From positions 23,451 to 87,450 of the forward strand of contig NZ_QRDZ01000042.1 of the NCBI RefSeq assembly GCF_003386235.1: a stretch of 64,000 nucleotides of DNA, given 5' to 3'. Source of the stretch: Cohnella phaseoli (GTDB lineage: Bacteria; Bacillota; Bacilli; Paenibacillales; Paenibacillaceae). Made by a program: the position numbers and the translations under genes. Shown here in pieces: positions 19,155 to 27,373 of this stretch. The notes under the pieces were generated by a model. The model saw only the letters and a list, made by a program, of their open reading frames with translations. It ran no database searches and was not told where the DNA came from. Positions within the stretch are counted from its first letter, which is position 1. Each line of letters starts with the position of its first letter.

Positions 19155-20117
19155 CTAGAATAGGGAAGATTGATTCATTCTCTTCGAGAAGGAATTTGCA
19201 AGAAGCAGCAGGAAGAGAGCAATGAGGCCTTTGACCAACCCTACCGCGGCAGAATACGAGAACCGCCCTTGCTTGATGCCGATTTCATAGACATAGATGT
19301 CGATAACGCTGCTCATGCTTTCGTTCACCTGGTTTTTTAGCACGAGAATTTGATCGAAGTTCGAATTCAGAATGCTGCCGACTGACAAAATGAACAGAAT
19401 CGAAATCGTGCCCTTAATGCTCGGGAGCGTGACGTACCACATTCTTTGGAACCTGCTGGCTCCGTCAATCGTGGCCGCTTCGTAAAGCTCCGGCGAGATG
19501 CTCGCAATGGCGGCGATATAGATGATGGCCGACCACCCAAACTCCTTCCATATATCCGACGCAATGACGATTCCCCAAAAATATTTAGGCTCGCTCAGAT
19601 AGAAAACTGGCTCCTTAATCAATCCCAACCCCATCAGCAAGTCGTTGACGACGCCAACATCGGCTAGCCACGAGATCAGGATGCCTCCGAGAATAACCCA
19701 AGACAGGAAGTGCGGCAAGTACGTAATCGTCTGCACGATCCGGTTAAATCTCAGGGAGCGAAGCTCGTTCAAAAATAGGGCGAACACGATCGGAATCGGA
19801 AAACCGATAATCAGCTTCAGCAAGCTGATTCCGAGCGTATTACGGATCACCTGAAGCATCATGTCGTCCTCGAAGATCGCCTTGAAATGCTCCCAGCCGA
19901 CCCATGGCGCGTTCTTGATGTCTCCGATGCCGATATACTGCTTAAATGCGATCACAATGCCGTACATCGGCGCGTAATGGAACAGGAGCATCCAAGCAAC
20001 GCCGAGCAGCGCCATGACCTGCAAATACCGCTGGCCGTAAAATTTCCGCAGCAGACTCGTCCTTCTTCTGTTGTCAGGCTTCCGCATGGGGACTTGAACT
20101 TCCGCGTTAGCTTCCAT
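19155..20117 (-). CDS. ABC transporter permease, LplB/YteP type
   Basis: This six-helix permease has the LplB-type start of helix 1 ('LLFHYAPMYGIVIAFKQY'), 'YLPHFLSWVILGG' and the EAA loop 'ELYEAATIDGASRFQRMWYV'. I use the ATG at 20117, 11 nt after AAGGAG; a GTG at 20126 is only 2 nt from that site. It is the first gene of the transporter operon. A MITE-like repeat begins about 20 nt upstream, so the promoter is inside or beyond the repeat. Confidence 0.92.
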   Translation of the reverse strand: MEANAEVQVPMRKPDNRRRTSLLRKFYGQRYLQVMALLGVAWMLLFHYAPMYGIVIAFKQYIGIGDIKNAPWVGWEHFKAIFEDDMMLQVIRNTLGISLLKLIIGFPIPIVFALFLNELRSLRFNRIVQTITYLPHFLSWVILGGILISWLADVGVVNDLLMGLGLIKEPVFYLSEPKYFWGIVIASDIWKEFGWSAIIYIAAIASISPELYEAATIDGASRFQRMWYVTLPSIKGTISILFILSVGSILNSNFDQILVLKNQVNESMSSVIDIYVYEIGIKQGRFSYSAAVGLVKGLIALFLLLLANSFSKRMNQSSLF

Positions 20118-20138
20118 AACGGCCACATCTCCTTGTAA

Positions 20139-20313
20139 GGTCGTTCAAAAAGTCCGGCTTTGATCACGAAGCAATTTCGAGAAGCGGATTCGACTTCGAA
20201 TCTTGCATTCTGCCGGAACTTCCGGTACTCATGTAGGTTCTCCTACACTCCGTTCCTCAGATCCTGGCTTCATACAACCTTCTTGGTGCTGAAAACCGAA
20301 CTTTTTGAACCTC
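20139..20313. repeat. MITE-like element with imperfect terminal inverted repeats
   Basis: The left end (GGTCGTTCAAAAAGTCCGG, then CTTTGATCACGAAGC) and the right end (GAAAACCGAACTTTTTGAAC) are inverted copies sharing TTCAAAAAGTYCGGYTTT. The interior has further palindromes (CCGGAACTTCCGG; TGTAGG-TTCT-CCTACA) and no credible gene. Size near 175 bp, terminal inverted repeats and lack of coding capacity are those of a non-autonomous element. It lies directly upstream of the transporter operon's ribosome binding site. Confidence 0.65.
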
Positions 20314-20323
20314 TATTTGACAC

Positions 20324-20357
20324 GGTCGTTCAAAAAGTCCGGTTTTGATCACGAAGC
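20324..20357. repeat. Second copy of the left end of the MITE-like element
   Basis: These 34 bp match 20139-20172 with a single C/T difference, in direct orientation, and no matching right end follows. It looks like a truncated tandem copy. Confidence 0.75.
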
Positions 20358-20459
20358 GCCCTTATACTCTCGCTTGTAAACACTTTCTTCCACGAGTATA
20401 AACAGTTCCCAGCAAAAGCATAAGGCTTCAAATTTCGTTAAAGGTTGCATTTTTTCAGG

Positions 20460-20624
20460 TAGGGCGTGTATGCATACTCCGAGGATAGTAGATTTTGCCG
20501 AATTTTCGTTCCATGCAAGGAACTTTTGTGAAGGCGTACCGGGGGTACGTCAAGCAAAAGTGACGAAGCAAGGGGCGAAAAGGCGGTGAAAGATACCTCT
20601 GAGCGGGTTTGCATACACGCCCTA
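20460..20624. repeat. Second repeat family: 165-bp long imperfect hairpin
   Basis: The ends are a perfect 15-bp inverted repeat, TAGGGCGTGTATGCA at 20460 and its complement at 20610-20624. Pairing continues inward with interruptions and closes at GTACC-GGGG-GTAC near 20537-20547, so almost the whole segment can fold on itself. Short frames over it (70-73 codons) are probably spurious. Unrelated in sequence to the neighbouring element. Confidence 0.65.
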
Positions 20625-20660
20625 GGGAGAATAAACGCATCGGTGCCGCTAAACGCCAAA

Positions 20661-20700
20661 AGAGCATGTCCCTTCCGGTATAAGAAGGAGCATGCCCTTT
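20661..20700 (-). terminator. Probable terminator after the third kinase gene
   Basis: On the minus strand GGGCATGCTCCTTC pairs with GAAGGGACATGCTC (12 of 14) and is followed by TTTT, about 30-70 nt after the kinase stop. Confidence 0.65.
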
Positions 20701-20731
20701 CGTTTGCCGATGGCTATTCGGTTGCCTGGCT

Positions 20732-22492
20732 CTAGGAAGCGTTCAGTCCGCTCGTTCCCTTCGCCTGGATTTTGCGTTTCTTGGCCGGAATGCGCATCAG
20801 AACCGTCGTGCCGACGCCTCGCCGGCTAAAGATGGAGACGCCGTACTCCGGACCGTATTGCAGCTTAATGCGCTGATCGATATTGCGGATGCCGTAGCCG
20901 GTCTCGCTCTCGCTCTCGTTTACGGGGTTGAGAATCTCCTCGATCTTCCGCATCGGCATCCCCATCCCGTCGTCGATGATCCGGTAATGGATTTCATCCT
21001 CTTCCTTGCGCGCGACGATCCGAATATGGATGCGATCTCCCGACCAGGCGTGCTTAAGCACATTCTCTATGAACGGTTGTAAAATAATCTTGATCGTCTC
21101 ATAAGGCCACACAGCCGCATCGACGTCGAACAGCACCTCCAGACGACCGCCGTATTTGACCTTCTGAATGTCCAAATAGGCGTTGGCCTGCTCGATCTCG
21201 GAAGAGATCGGAATAAGCGTCCGTCCGGAATTAAGCGTCAGGCGATAAAACTTCCCGAGCTGGACGACCATCTTCTGCAGCTTCTCGTTCTCACCGAATT
21301 TGGCCAGGCGATTGATGGAGGATAGCGTATTGTACAGAAAATGCGGATTGATCTGCATTTGCAGCATTTCCAGCTCCGCTTCCTTCTTCTGCAGTTGAGC
21401 CAAATACACTTTGTTGATCAGCGCCCCGACATCCTCGCCCATTCCGTTCAAGGCTGTGGCTATCTGGGAAAACTCATCCTTGCCCCGGTACGCGATCCGC
21501 TTGTGCAAATCTCCTTCCCGGAACGCGTTAAGCACCGATACGAACTTGGTGATCCGCTTGGAGAAGTACCGGGAAATAAACACGCCGGCAAAGGTGAACA
21601 GGAAGAAGCAGAGCACGCAGATCCCAATAATGAACGTGGTGACCTTCTTCGCTTCCTGCGCGATAATCGTCACCGGGACGCGCGCGACAATCGTCCAGCC
21701 CTGACGCATTTTCTCCTTAATCTCAATGTAGCGATTGTCCTCCACCTCGGCTCCGGCCCCCGTCTCGAACTCGCCGGAGGCGTACATCACCTTGCCCGAA
21801 GAGTCTATGACGGTCAGCACGCTGCCTTCCCCGAGCTTCTCGAAGTCGACGCTCTCGAACAGCTCCTTCAAGGGTACGCTAAACCGCATCATCCCGAGCT
21901 CTTCCACCTTCAACGGATTCAACGTATCGACGAGTCGTCGAATCAGAGAGATGCCCTCTTCCTCCGCATCCTCCTCCACTTGCATCCATACCATCGTCAA
22001 ACCGTATTTCTCATCCGGAAAATCGGTATACCAAGCCTTGTCCTTAATACGTTTCATGTGATAAATGTTATACGTCTGTTTCGGGTAAACCTCGTGTACC
22101 GTTTCATTATGCAAATAAATGTTCAAACGTTGGTTAAAACCGATCGATTTGGCTGCGTTCTCCAGCTTCGGGATAATGATTTGCCGCATCCGGTAATCGT
22201 TCTCCTTGCCGCTCTCCTTGCGACGCAAATATTCCACGAGATTGTAATCATCGTACAGGAGGGAAGAGATACGGGTCAGATCGTCGGTCTTATACGCGAC
22301 ATTATCCCTGATCTGCAGAACAGTCCCTTGAATGTTCATCCGGGTCTGCTTGCGCATCGACGAATCGTACATGGAATTGGAGACGTATCCGTTCACCGAG
22401 ACGAGAATTACGATAAAGATCATATACGAGATCATCAGCTTGTATCCGATCGGAATATAGCCGAGTCTCTTTCTTGGCTTCGAACTGAGCAT
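20732..22492 (-). CDS. Membrane sensor histidine kinase, YesM family
   Basis: The 586-residue kinase has a first membrane helix at about 17-38, an extracellular sensor, a second helix ('VTTFIIGICVLCFFLFTFAGVFI'), HAMP, the phosphorylation motif 'INPHFLYNTLSSINRL' and the ATPase motifs 'PFIENVLKHAW' and 'DDGMGMP'. Its ATG at 22492 is 15 nt after the regulator stop and is preceded by GGAGGTCG. Here the order is regulator then kinase, the reverse of the pairs at 4-7 kb and 13-16 kb. It belongs with the upstream regulator and binding lipoprotein. Confidence 0.93.
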   Translation of the reverse strand: MLSSKPRKRLGYIPIGYKLMISYMIFIVILVSVNGYVSNSMYDSSMRKQTRMNIQGTVLQIRDNVAYKTDDLTRISSLLYDDYNLVEYLRRKESGKENDYRMRQIIIPKLENAAKSIGFNQRLNIYLHNETVHEVYPKQTYNIYHMKRIKDKAWYTDFPDEKYGLTMVWMQVEEDAEEEGISLIRRLVDTLNPLKVEELGMMRFSVPLKELFESVDFEKLGEGSVLTVIDSSGKVMYASGEFETGAGAEVEDNRYIEIKEKMRQGWTIVARVPVTIIAQEAKKVTTFIIGICVLCFFLFTFAGVFISRYFSKRITKFVSVLNAFREGDLHKRIAYRGKDEFSQIATALNGMGEDVGALINKVYLAQLQKKEAELEMLQMQINPHFLYNTLSSINRLAKFGENEKLQKMVVQLGKFYRLTLNSGRTLIPISSEIEQANAYLDIQKVKYGGRLEVLFDVDAAVWPYETIKIILQPFIENVLKHAWSGDRIHIRIVARKEEDEIHYRIIDDGMGMPMRKIEEILNPVNESESETGYGIRNIDQRIKLQYGPEYGVSIFSRRGVGTTVLMRIPAKKRKIQAKGTSGLNAS

Positions 22493-22507
22493 CGGCGGCG
22501 ACCTCCA

Positions 22508-24085
22508 TCATTGCTCCCGTTTGCGGTATTCGAGCGGCGTCATCCCGAATCTGTCCTTGAACTGCCTGCTGAAATACGGCAGATAACGATAGCCCACCTG
22601 GTCGGCCACCTCGTAAATTTTGATGCCCGGCTCCTTGAGCAGCTCGCACGCACGCTCCATTCTTAACTGCACGAGCAGTTCGTTAAAGGTTTGCCCGGAC
22701 TTCTCCTTGATCAGAAAACCGAAATAACTCGGCGAGAACGGGAAATGCTTCGCGAAATCCTTCAGCGTAATATTCTCGCTCATCCGTTCCTTGATCATCT
22801 GAACGACGCTGCGCATGAACCTGCTGTTCGCGGAGTTGTTCTTCTGGTGCAGCTTCTCCGATATTTCGTAAACGCGGTGGATAAGCCAGGTGCGAATGTC
22901 GTTCACGGTTTCGAAATGCATCAACACGTCCAAATTATGCAGCTCGATATCGAGCAGCTCGAACAGATTCTCGTTCGCCTGGCTGAGCCGCTGTTCCAGA
23001 TTCCAGACGATATAGTTGGACAGATTGAGCACCGTGAACCTGGAGCCCAGGCTCGACAGCGAATGGAACAGATTCTCGAATTCGTCGTAGATGCGAACGA
23101 GATTGTACTCCTGCATCGCCTTGAACAGCGCTTCCATACGAGAATCCAGCGTTCGGGCATCCAACATCTCGGGCTCGCGACGAACTTCTTCGTACTTGAT
23201 AACCGTCCCTTTGCCCAGAAACATCTTGCCCTCCACCGCTTCAACCGCCTGCCGGTACGACGCTTGAAGCTCGGCCAGCGCGTTCACCGGCTCGCCGGCG
23301 CCGGTCGTTACGGAAATCGGCAGCCGCCTTCCAATCGATTCATATACCGACCGAATCCTCTTATCGAAACCGTCCTCCTCCAGCACCAGCGCGATTCTGG
23401 TCGTGCTCAGCTTGCAGTAGGGGGCGCTCCCCGCTCCCTTGAGCTCGGCATTGACCTGCTCCAGAAAGATTCGCGAAGTTTCCAACAGAGCGTTCGAAGA
23501 CTCCGCATACTCCCACGCCAGCTTATCCATTTCCATGACGGCCACGCGCGCAGGCCAGATCAGCTTGTCTAGTCCGTATGCGGCCAATTGCTTCGTCCAA
23601 TCCCCGCCGGCCTCCCCGACATCCCCTTCGAACAGACTTACGAGCAGGTTGCTCTTGGCGATCGGAATCATTCTTTGATAAGACTCCTCGACCTCCCGCT
23701 GTTTGCCGGCCTCCTCCAGATCATGCTTTACTTTCTTCAAAGTTGCGACCAGCTCGGCGTCCTCCATCGGCTTCAGCACGTAATTGTACGCCTTCAGCGA
23801 CAAAGCTTGTTGCACGTAGCTGAACTCCTGGTACCCGCTGACGAAAATAACGCGAAGATCCGGCGACGACTCCAGCGCCGATCTGGCTAGTTCCAGCCCC
23901 GACATATAGGGCATATTGACATCGCTTACGAGAATATCGATTGGGCGGCTCTCGATGATTTCTTTGGCGGACAAGGCGTTGTTGGCGGCTCCGGCCACCT
24001 CCATCCCGAGCTCCTCCCAAGGGATAAATCTCTGCATTCCTTCGAGGTCCAGTTCCTCATCATCCACCAGCAGAACTTGATACAT
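22508..24085 (-). CDS. Response regulator, receiver plus AraC-type domain (YesN family)
   Basis: The 525-residue protein has a receiver domain with phosphoacceptor Asp55 in 'ILVSDVNMPYMSG' and 'VLKPMEDAE', a long linker, and a C-terminal AraC domain ('NITLKDFAKHFPFSPSYFGFLI', 'IYEVADQVGYRYLPYFSRQFKD'). The ATG at 24085 follows GAAGGGAG; earlier codons to 24112 lack a site. It is preceded by the lipoprotein gene at 24154 and followed by its kinase. Its target could be the lipoprotein's own promoter or the neighbouring Lpl-type transporter. Confidence 0.92.
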   Translation of the reverse strand: MYQVLLVDDEELDLEGMQRFIPWEELGMEVAGAANNALSAKEIIESRPIDILVSDVNMPYMSGLELARSALESSPDLRVIFVSGYQEFSYVQQALSLKAYNYVLKPMEDAELVATLKKVKHDLEEAGKQREVEESYQRMIPIAKSNLLVSLFEGDVGEAGGDWTKQLAAYGLDKLIWPARVAVMEMDKLAWEYAESSNALLETSRIFLEQVNAELKGAGSAPYCKLSTTRIALVLEEDGFDKRIRSVYESIGRRLPISVTTGAGEPVNALAELQASYRQAVEAVEGKMFLGKGTVIKYEEVRREPEMLDARTLDSRMEALFKAMQEYNLVRIYDEFENLFHSLSSLGSRFTVLNLSNYIVWNLEQRLSQANENLFELLDIELHNLDVLMHFETVNDIRTWLIHRVYEISEKLHQKNNSANSRFMRSVVQMIKERMSENITLKDFAKHFPFSPSYFGFLIKEKSGQTFNELLVQLRMERACELLKEPGIKIYEVADQVGYRYLPYFSRQFKDRFGMTPLEYRKREQ

Positions 24086-24153
24086 AAGCGCGCTCCCTTC
24101 ATCGTTCGTCATCCCTTACATTCCGATAGGGATGGCCTTACCGGCTTCATCGC

Positions 24154-25821
24154 TTACTCTCCTTCAAGCTTGTGCAAATTCTCATGCCACTTGTCCGTAA
24201 TATATAGGAGATAAGTTTGAAATCCGTTCTCCATCGACAGTTCATGCGCATTATCGAGAATTTTTTCCACCTCCGTATCCGATAAGGCAAATACGGAATC
24301 GGCCCGGGCCTTCAGCCAAATTTCCCTGACTTTCCGATGAATGTCCCCCTCTTTCGTATCGGGCATCGGATGGAGGTTGATAAACGGGGTGGCGTCTCCT
24401 TGGGAATCCCATGTAATCTTCTTCTGCCAGTACGTGGCCCAATTCTGCTTTTCCTCCGGGAGCGCCTCTTCAAATTTGATCTTCGTCTGGTCAAGAAATT
24501 TCGTATTGCCGACCCAGATCATATCTCCGGATACGGATTGAATTTTGGCGAGCCCTTCCGGGTCTTCGCTGTATTTGGTCGTAAAGTTGGGCGTTTCGCC
24601 GTCCTCCTTAAATCCGTCCCAATATCCGTCCGGCCCCGGAGGCCCCCACAATTGCACGGATGACCCTTCCGGGCCCGTCATCCAGTCCAGCATCGCGAAA
24701 ATCGCCTCGGGATTCGCCGCGCTTGTCGTAATCGCGGACACGTTCCAGCCAAGCACATTGTACGTTCCCGGATAAATCTTGCTTTTGTCCAGCCCGCTCC
24801 GGTAGATCGGTTCGATAAAAAAATAACCGTTATCGGGATCGTTGGCGGAAAGCTCCGTATGAGCCGGCATGGCCAGCTTCACTGGATCGGCGCCGGCATA
24901 CACCGCCACGCGACCGCTCATCAGCTTCTCGGCAACCTGATCCTCCGTCTGGGTGAACGCGTCCTGCGTCATTAGTCCCTCCCTCATCAACCTGGCGGCA
25001 TACTTGACGGACTCGCGAAAACCTTTGTCCTTGTAGATCGAAGTCATTTGGTCGCTGTCCACGTCTACAACCGCATAATAGCGGGTGAAGCTGAAATTAT
25101 CCTCCTTAAAAGCCGAGAACAATTGGTCGATGCCGTGCCCCTCCTGGGCCAGCCCCGATTCGAACGGCACGACGTCCGGATACCTCTCCTTTACCCGCTG
25201 CAAGTATAAATACAGATCGTCGGTCGTTTCCAACTGCGGCGAGCCTAGCTCCATGTAAATTTTCTTATTGACCACATACCCCGCATTGCCATACGCTCGA
25301 TCCGAATAGTAGTTGGGAAAATAGTAGATTTTGCCGTCTGGCGAGCGCAGCAAATTCAAAACTTTCGAGCCCGCCCACGTCCGCAAATTCGGGTATTTCT
25401 CAATGTAATCGTCCAACGGCACGAGCAGACCGGCCTGACGGAGCCGATCCAGATCGACGTCTCGTTGACCCCAGATCAAATCCGGAAGCTTCCTGCCTGC
25501 GATCATCTTCTGCAGCTTCGATGGGCTGTTCCCTTCCACGCTGATCGGCTGGATATGGATTTTCTTGTTCTCCATAATCCATTTCGAGGAAGGATCTCCC
25601 CCCCACTTCGGCATATTGTAGTAGCTGTAATGGGCGTAGAAGGATACGTTAAGCGGCTCCTTCCCGAGCTCGTACACGTCGTTTCGGTTCCACTCGACCG
25701 ACGGTTCCACTAGCTCCGAGGGCTCGGATGAATTCGGCGGCTCGGATACGAGCTGCGTATCGCAAGCCGCCAACGAAAGAGTAAGCAGCAACACCCCGGT
25801 CTTCCGAACAAACTTCCACAT
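24154..25821 (-). CDS. Solute-binding lipoprotein without its own permeases
   Basis: A signal peptide with lipobox 'LAAC' (Cys20) precedes an acidic tether and a 555-residue Lpl-type solute-binding fold ('KIHIQPISVEGN', 'LPDLIWGQRDVD', 'PDGKIYYFPNYYSD'). The ATG at 25821 follows AAGGGGGA. The gene leads a three-gene unit with the regulator and kinase. There are no permease genes in that unit; the nearest are in the operon at 18.2-20.1 kb. It may feed those permeases or act as a ligand-presenting partner of the kinase. The short gap to the regulator holds a small hairpin (CATCCCT/AGGGATG, about 24112-24136). Confidence 0.92.
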   Translation of the reverse strand: MWKFVRKTGVLLLTLSLAACDTQLVSEPPNSSEPSELVEPSVEWNRNDVYELGKEPLNVSFYAHYSYYNMPKWGGDPSSKWIMENKKIHIQPISVEGNSPSKLQKMIAGRKLPDLIWGQRDVDLDRLRQAGLLVPLDDYIEKYPNLRTWAGSKVLNLLRSPDGKIYYFPNYYSDRAYGNAGYVVNKKIYMELGSPQLETTDDLYLYLQRVKERYPDVVPFESGLAQEGHGIDQLFSAFKEDNFSFTRYYAVVDVDSDQMTSIYKDKGFRESVKYAARLMREGLMTQDAFTQTEDQVAEKLMSGRVAVYAGADPVKLAMPAHTELSANDPDNGYFFIEPIYRSGLDKSKIYPGTYNVLGWNVSAITTSAANPEAIFAMLDWMTGPEGSSVQLWGPPGPDGYWDGFKEDGETPNFTTKYSEDPEGLAKIQSVSGDMIWVGNTKFLDQTKIKFEEALPEEKQNWATYWQKKITWDSQGDATPFINLHPMPDTKEGDIHRKVREIWLKARADSVFALSDTEVEKILDNAHELSMENGFQTYLLYITDKWHENLHKLEGE

Positions 25822-25907
25822 ACCGTTTCCCCCTTAAATAGCGGCATATGTATGGGGAAGGATTTTCCCCCTGAGATTACCTGCTATTCTATAGCATAAC
25901 AGAAATA

Positions 25908-25950
25908 GAGGTGCTCTCGAGGGGGTAAATTCCATCCTCGAGGGCACCTC
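25908..25950 (-). terminator. Terminator after the DoxX-like gene
   Basis: A 15-bp stem (GAGGTGCTCTCGAGG with its complement, one mismatch) sits 20 nt beyond the DoxX stop on the minus strand and is followed by a T-rich stretch. Confidence 0.75.
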
Positions 25951-25970
25951 TTCTCTACTTTAAAGCCGAT

Positions 25971-26915
25971 TTAAGCGAATCTGTAATATAGCAGCACGAA
26001 CGTTGCCAGCACGAGCAAAAAATTGAGCGCCACGAACACGATTCTTTCGAGCTTGGTCTTATGCATTTCTACAGGAGGCTTATAGAAGCTGACCCCCTCG
26101 ATAATAAACAGCACCAGTACGATGTGAATCATAAAATGGCCGACGATTTCAACGTAGCCGAACAGCATCGTTGTCATAATGAAGATCAGCGTCAGCACGA
26201 TCGACAGCAGCCGGTTCAAAATGCCGACGACAAGCAGGTAGCCGACGACAAATTCGATGAATGCGGCCAAAACGACGAACACCGCCGGGTCGAAACCAAA
26301 AGTCGGCACATGGTGGTTCTCGATAATGTCGAGACTCATCGTTGGATAAATCCATTTCTCGACAGCTACCCAGCACAAGGACAGCCCCGTACCCAAATAA
26401 AGCAGCGGAAAAGACCACTTCTGCAGCGGCGTGCGGTAGAACCCAATCGCGGCCGCGATCGCCAAGTAAAAACCGTAATCGAGCATATGGAACAAGCCGT
26501 ACTCGGCCACGTAGTAGACGTACAATCCGATCAGGATAGCGGAAGCAAGCTTACTTGGCAGATGATGCGGAATCAGCAGGAGCGCAATTGTCGCCCAGGC
26601 CGCCACCTTCACCGCCCCTTCCGGAGAAGCGAATTCGGGAGCAAACAAGCCTCCCTCCAGAAGCGCCCACAGCAGAGCTGCCGCCGTGCCGTACTGTAAT
26701 ATAGAAAAGGACCACGGCCTCAGCTTCTCGGCCCCTTGATCCAGCTTGCCAAGCGCGGAAACTTTCATAATCGAAGGCAGCAGCTGCGTCAACGCGGCCA
26801 GCAGCAGAGCCACCGCCAGCGCCGTCCCCGCAAATACGGGAGACAGGACATTGTCCAACGTTTCCTTAACCGGAGCGATGTCTGTAAACCATTTCACGTG
26901 CGCGTAATTAATCAT
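25971..26915 (-). CDS. DoxX-like integral membrane protein
   Basis: From the ATG at 26915 (AAGGAG 10 nt upstream) the protein has 314 residues and about eight hydrophobic helices. The C-terminal half resembles the DoxX/DoxD family of four-helix membrane proteins ('VVLAAFIEFVVGYLLVVGILNRLLSI'-like region around residues 210-235). DoxX proteins in related bacteria are linked to quinone, thiol or oxidative stress, but no activity can be assigned. It is a single-gene unit with a promoter carrying a clear inverted repeat. Confidence 0.65.
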   Translation of the reverse strand: MINYAHVKWFTDIAPVKETLDNVLSPVFAGTALAVALLLAALTQLLPSIMKVSALGKLDQGAEKLRPWSFSILQYGTAAALLWALLEGGLFAPEFASPEGAVKVAAWATIALLLIPHHLPSKLASAILIGLYVYYVAEYGLFHMLDYGFYLAIAAAIGFYRTPLQKWSFPLLYLGTGLSLCWVAVEKWIYPTMSLDIIENHHVPTFGFDPAVFVVLAAFIEFVVGYLLVVGILNRLLSIVLTLIFIMTTMLFGYVEIVGHFMIHIVLVLFIIEGVSFYKPPVEMHKTKLERIVFVALNFLLVLATFVLLYYRFA

Positions 26916-26958
26916 CGATCGCATTCTCCTTAACGGGATCGCCCCAAAGCTGCTCGCC

Positions 26959-27015
26959 AACAAATTTGACATTTGTTAACCATTATAATATAATACATAT
27001 TTGTAGAAGTTGTAA
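26959..27015 (-). promoter_or_regulatory. Promoter of the DoxX-like gene with inverted-repeat operator
   Basis: On the minus strand -35 TTACAA (27010-27015), 17 bp and -10 TATATT (26987-26992) form a promoter. Just downstream is the inverted repeat AACAAAT-N5-ATTTGTT (26959-26977), placed where a bound repressor would block the transcription start. No regulator gene is adjacent. Confidence 0.55.
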
Positions 27016-27223
27016 CCCTCTGATTTTCTGCGTAATGGGAATTTTCCTCCGTTTACCCACACACACACATTCCTTTATTTCATCTTTAAGTTAAGACGGC
27101 TGCTGGAAGGAAGCACGGATTCTCACTGGCGCGGTCAAGGAACCGCAAGAACGGTAGAGAGGTAGGGCTATCGTTGTTTTCGTGAATGTGAATCAGAATG
27201 TCGCGCGGTTGCGCTTCAATATT

Positions 27224-27247
27224 AAAGACGGCGAATTCGCCGTCTTT
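27224..27247. other. Perfect 24-bp palindrome in a 458-bp non-coding gap
   Basis: The half AAAGACGGCGAA is followed directly by its complement. It could be a bidirectional terminator stem, although T runs are short on both sides. The rest of the gap 26916-27373 holds the DoxX promoter and the MFS terminator; I see no gene in it. Confidence 0.6.
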
Positions 27248-27280
27248 GTCCATTTTCAGGGTGGAAAACCTGAGCATAAT

Positions 27281-27357
27281 AAAGAGGCTGCCCTCCAAGC
27301 GCTGCGAGTTGTCGCAGGAGCGAACGCTCCTATGACAATCGGCATGGGGGCAGCCTT
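27281..27357 (-). terminator. Large two-tier hairpin terminator of the MFS exporter gene
   Basis: Outer AGGCTGCC/GGCAGCCT arms enclose an inner stem TTGTC..AGGAGCG-AA-CGCTCCT..GACAA. On the minus strand it follows the exporter stop and leads into TCTTTATTAT. Confidence 0.75.
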
Positions 27358-27373
27358 GTTCAGTTGTAGCGTA

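Noticed and set aside
20139..20624. Insertion sequence
   Set aside because: Inverted ends are present but there is no transposase gene or remnant.
20438..20667. Two 70-73 codon frames over the hairpin repeat
   Set aside because: They lie across both arms of a self-complementary repeat, have no ribosome binding site and no protein-like composition.
27086..27298. 70-codon minus-strand frame between DoxX and MFS genes
   Set aside because: It reads through the perfect palindrome and has no ribosome binding site or domain.
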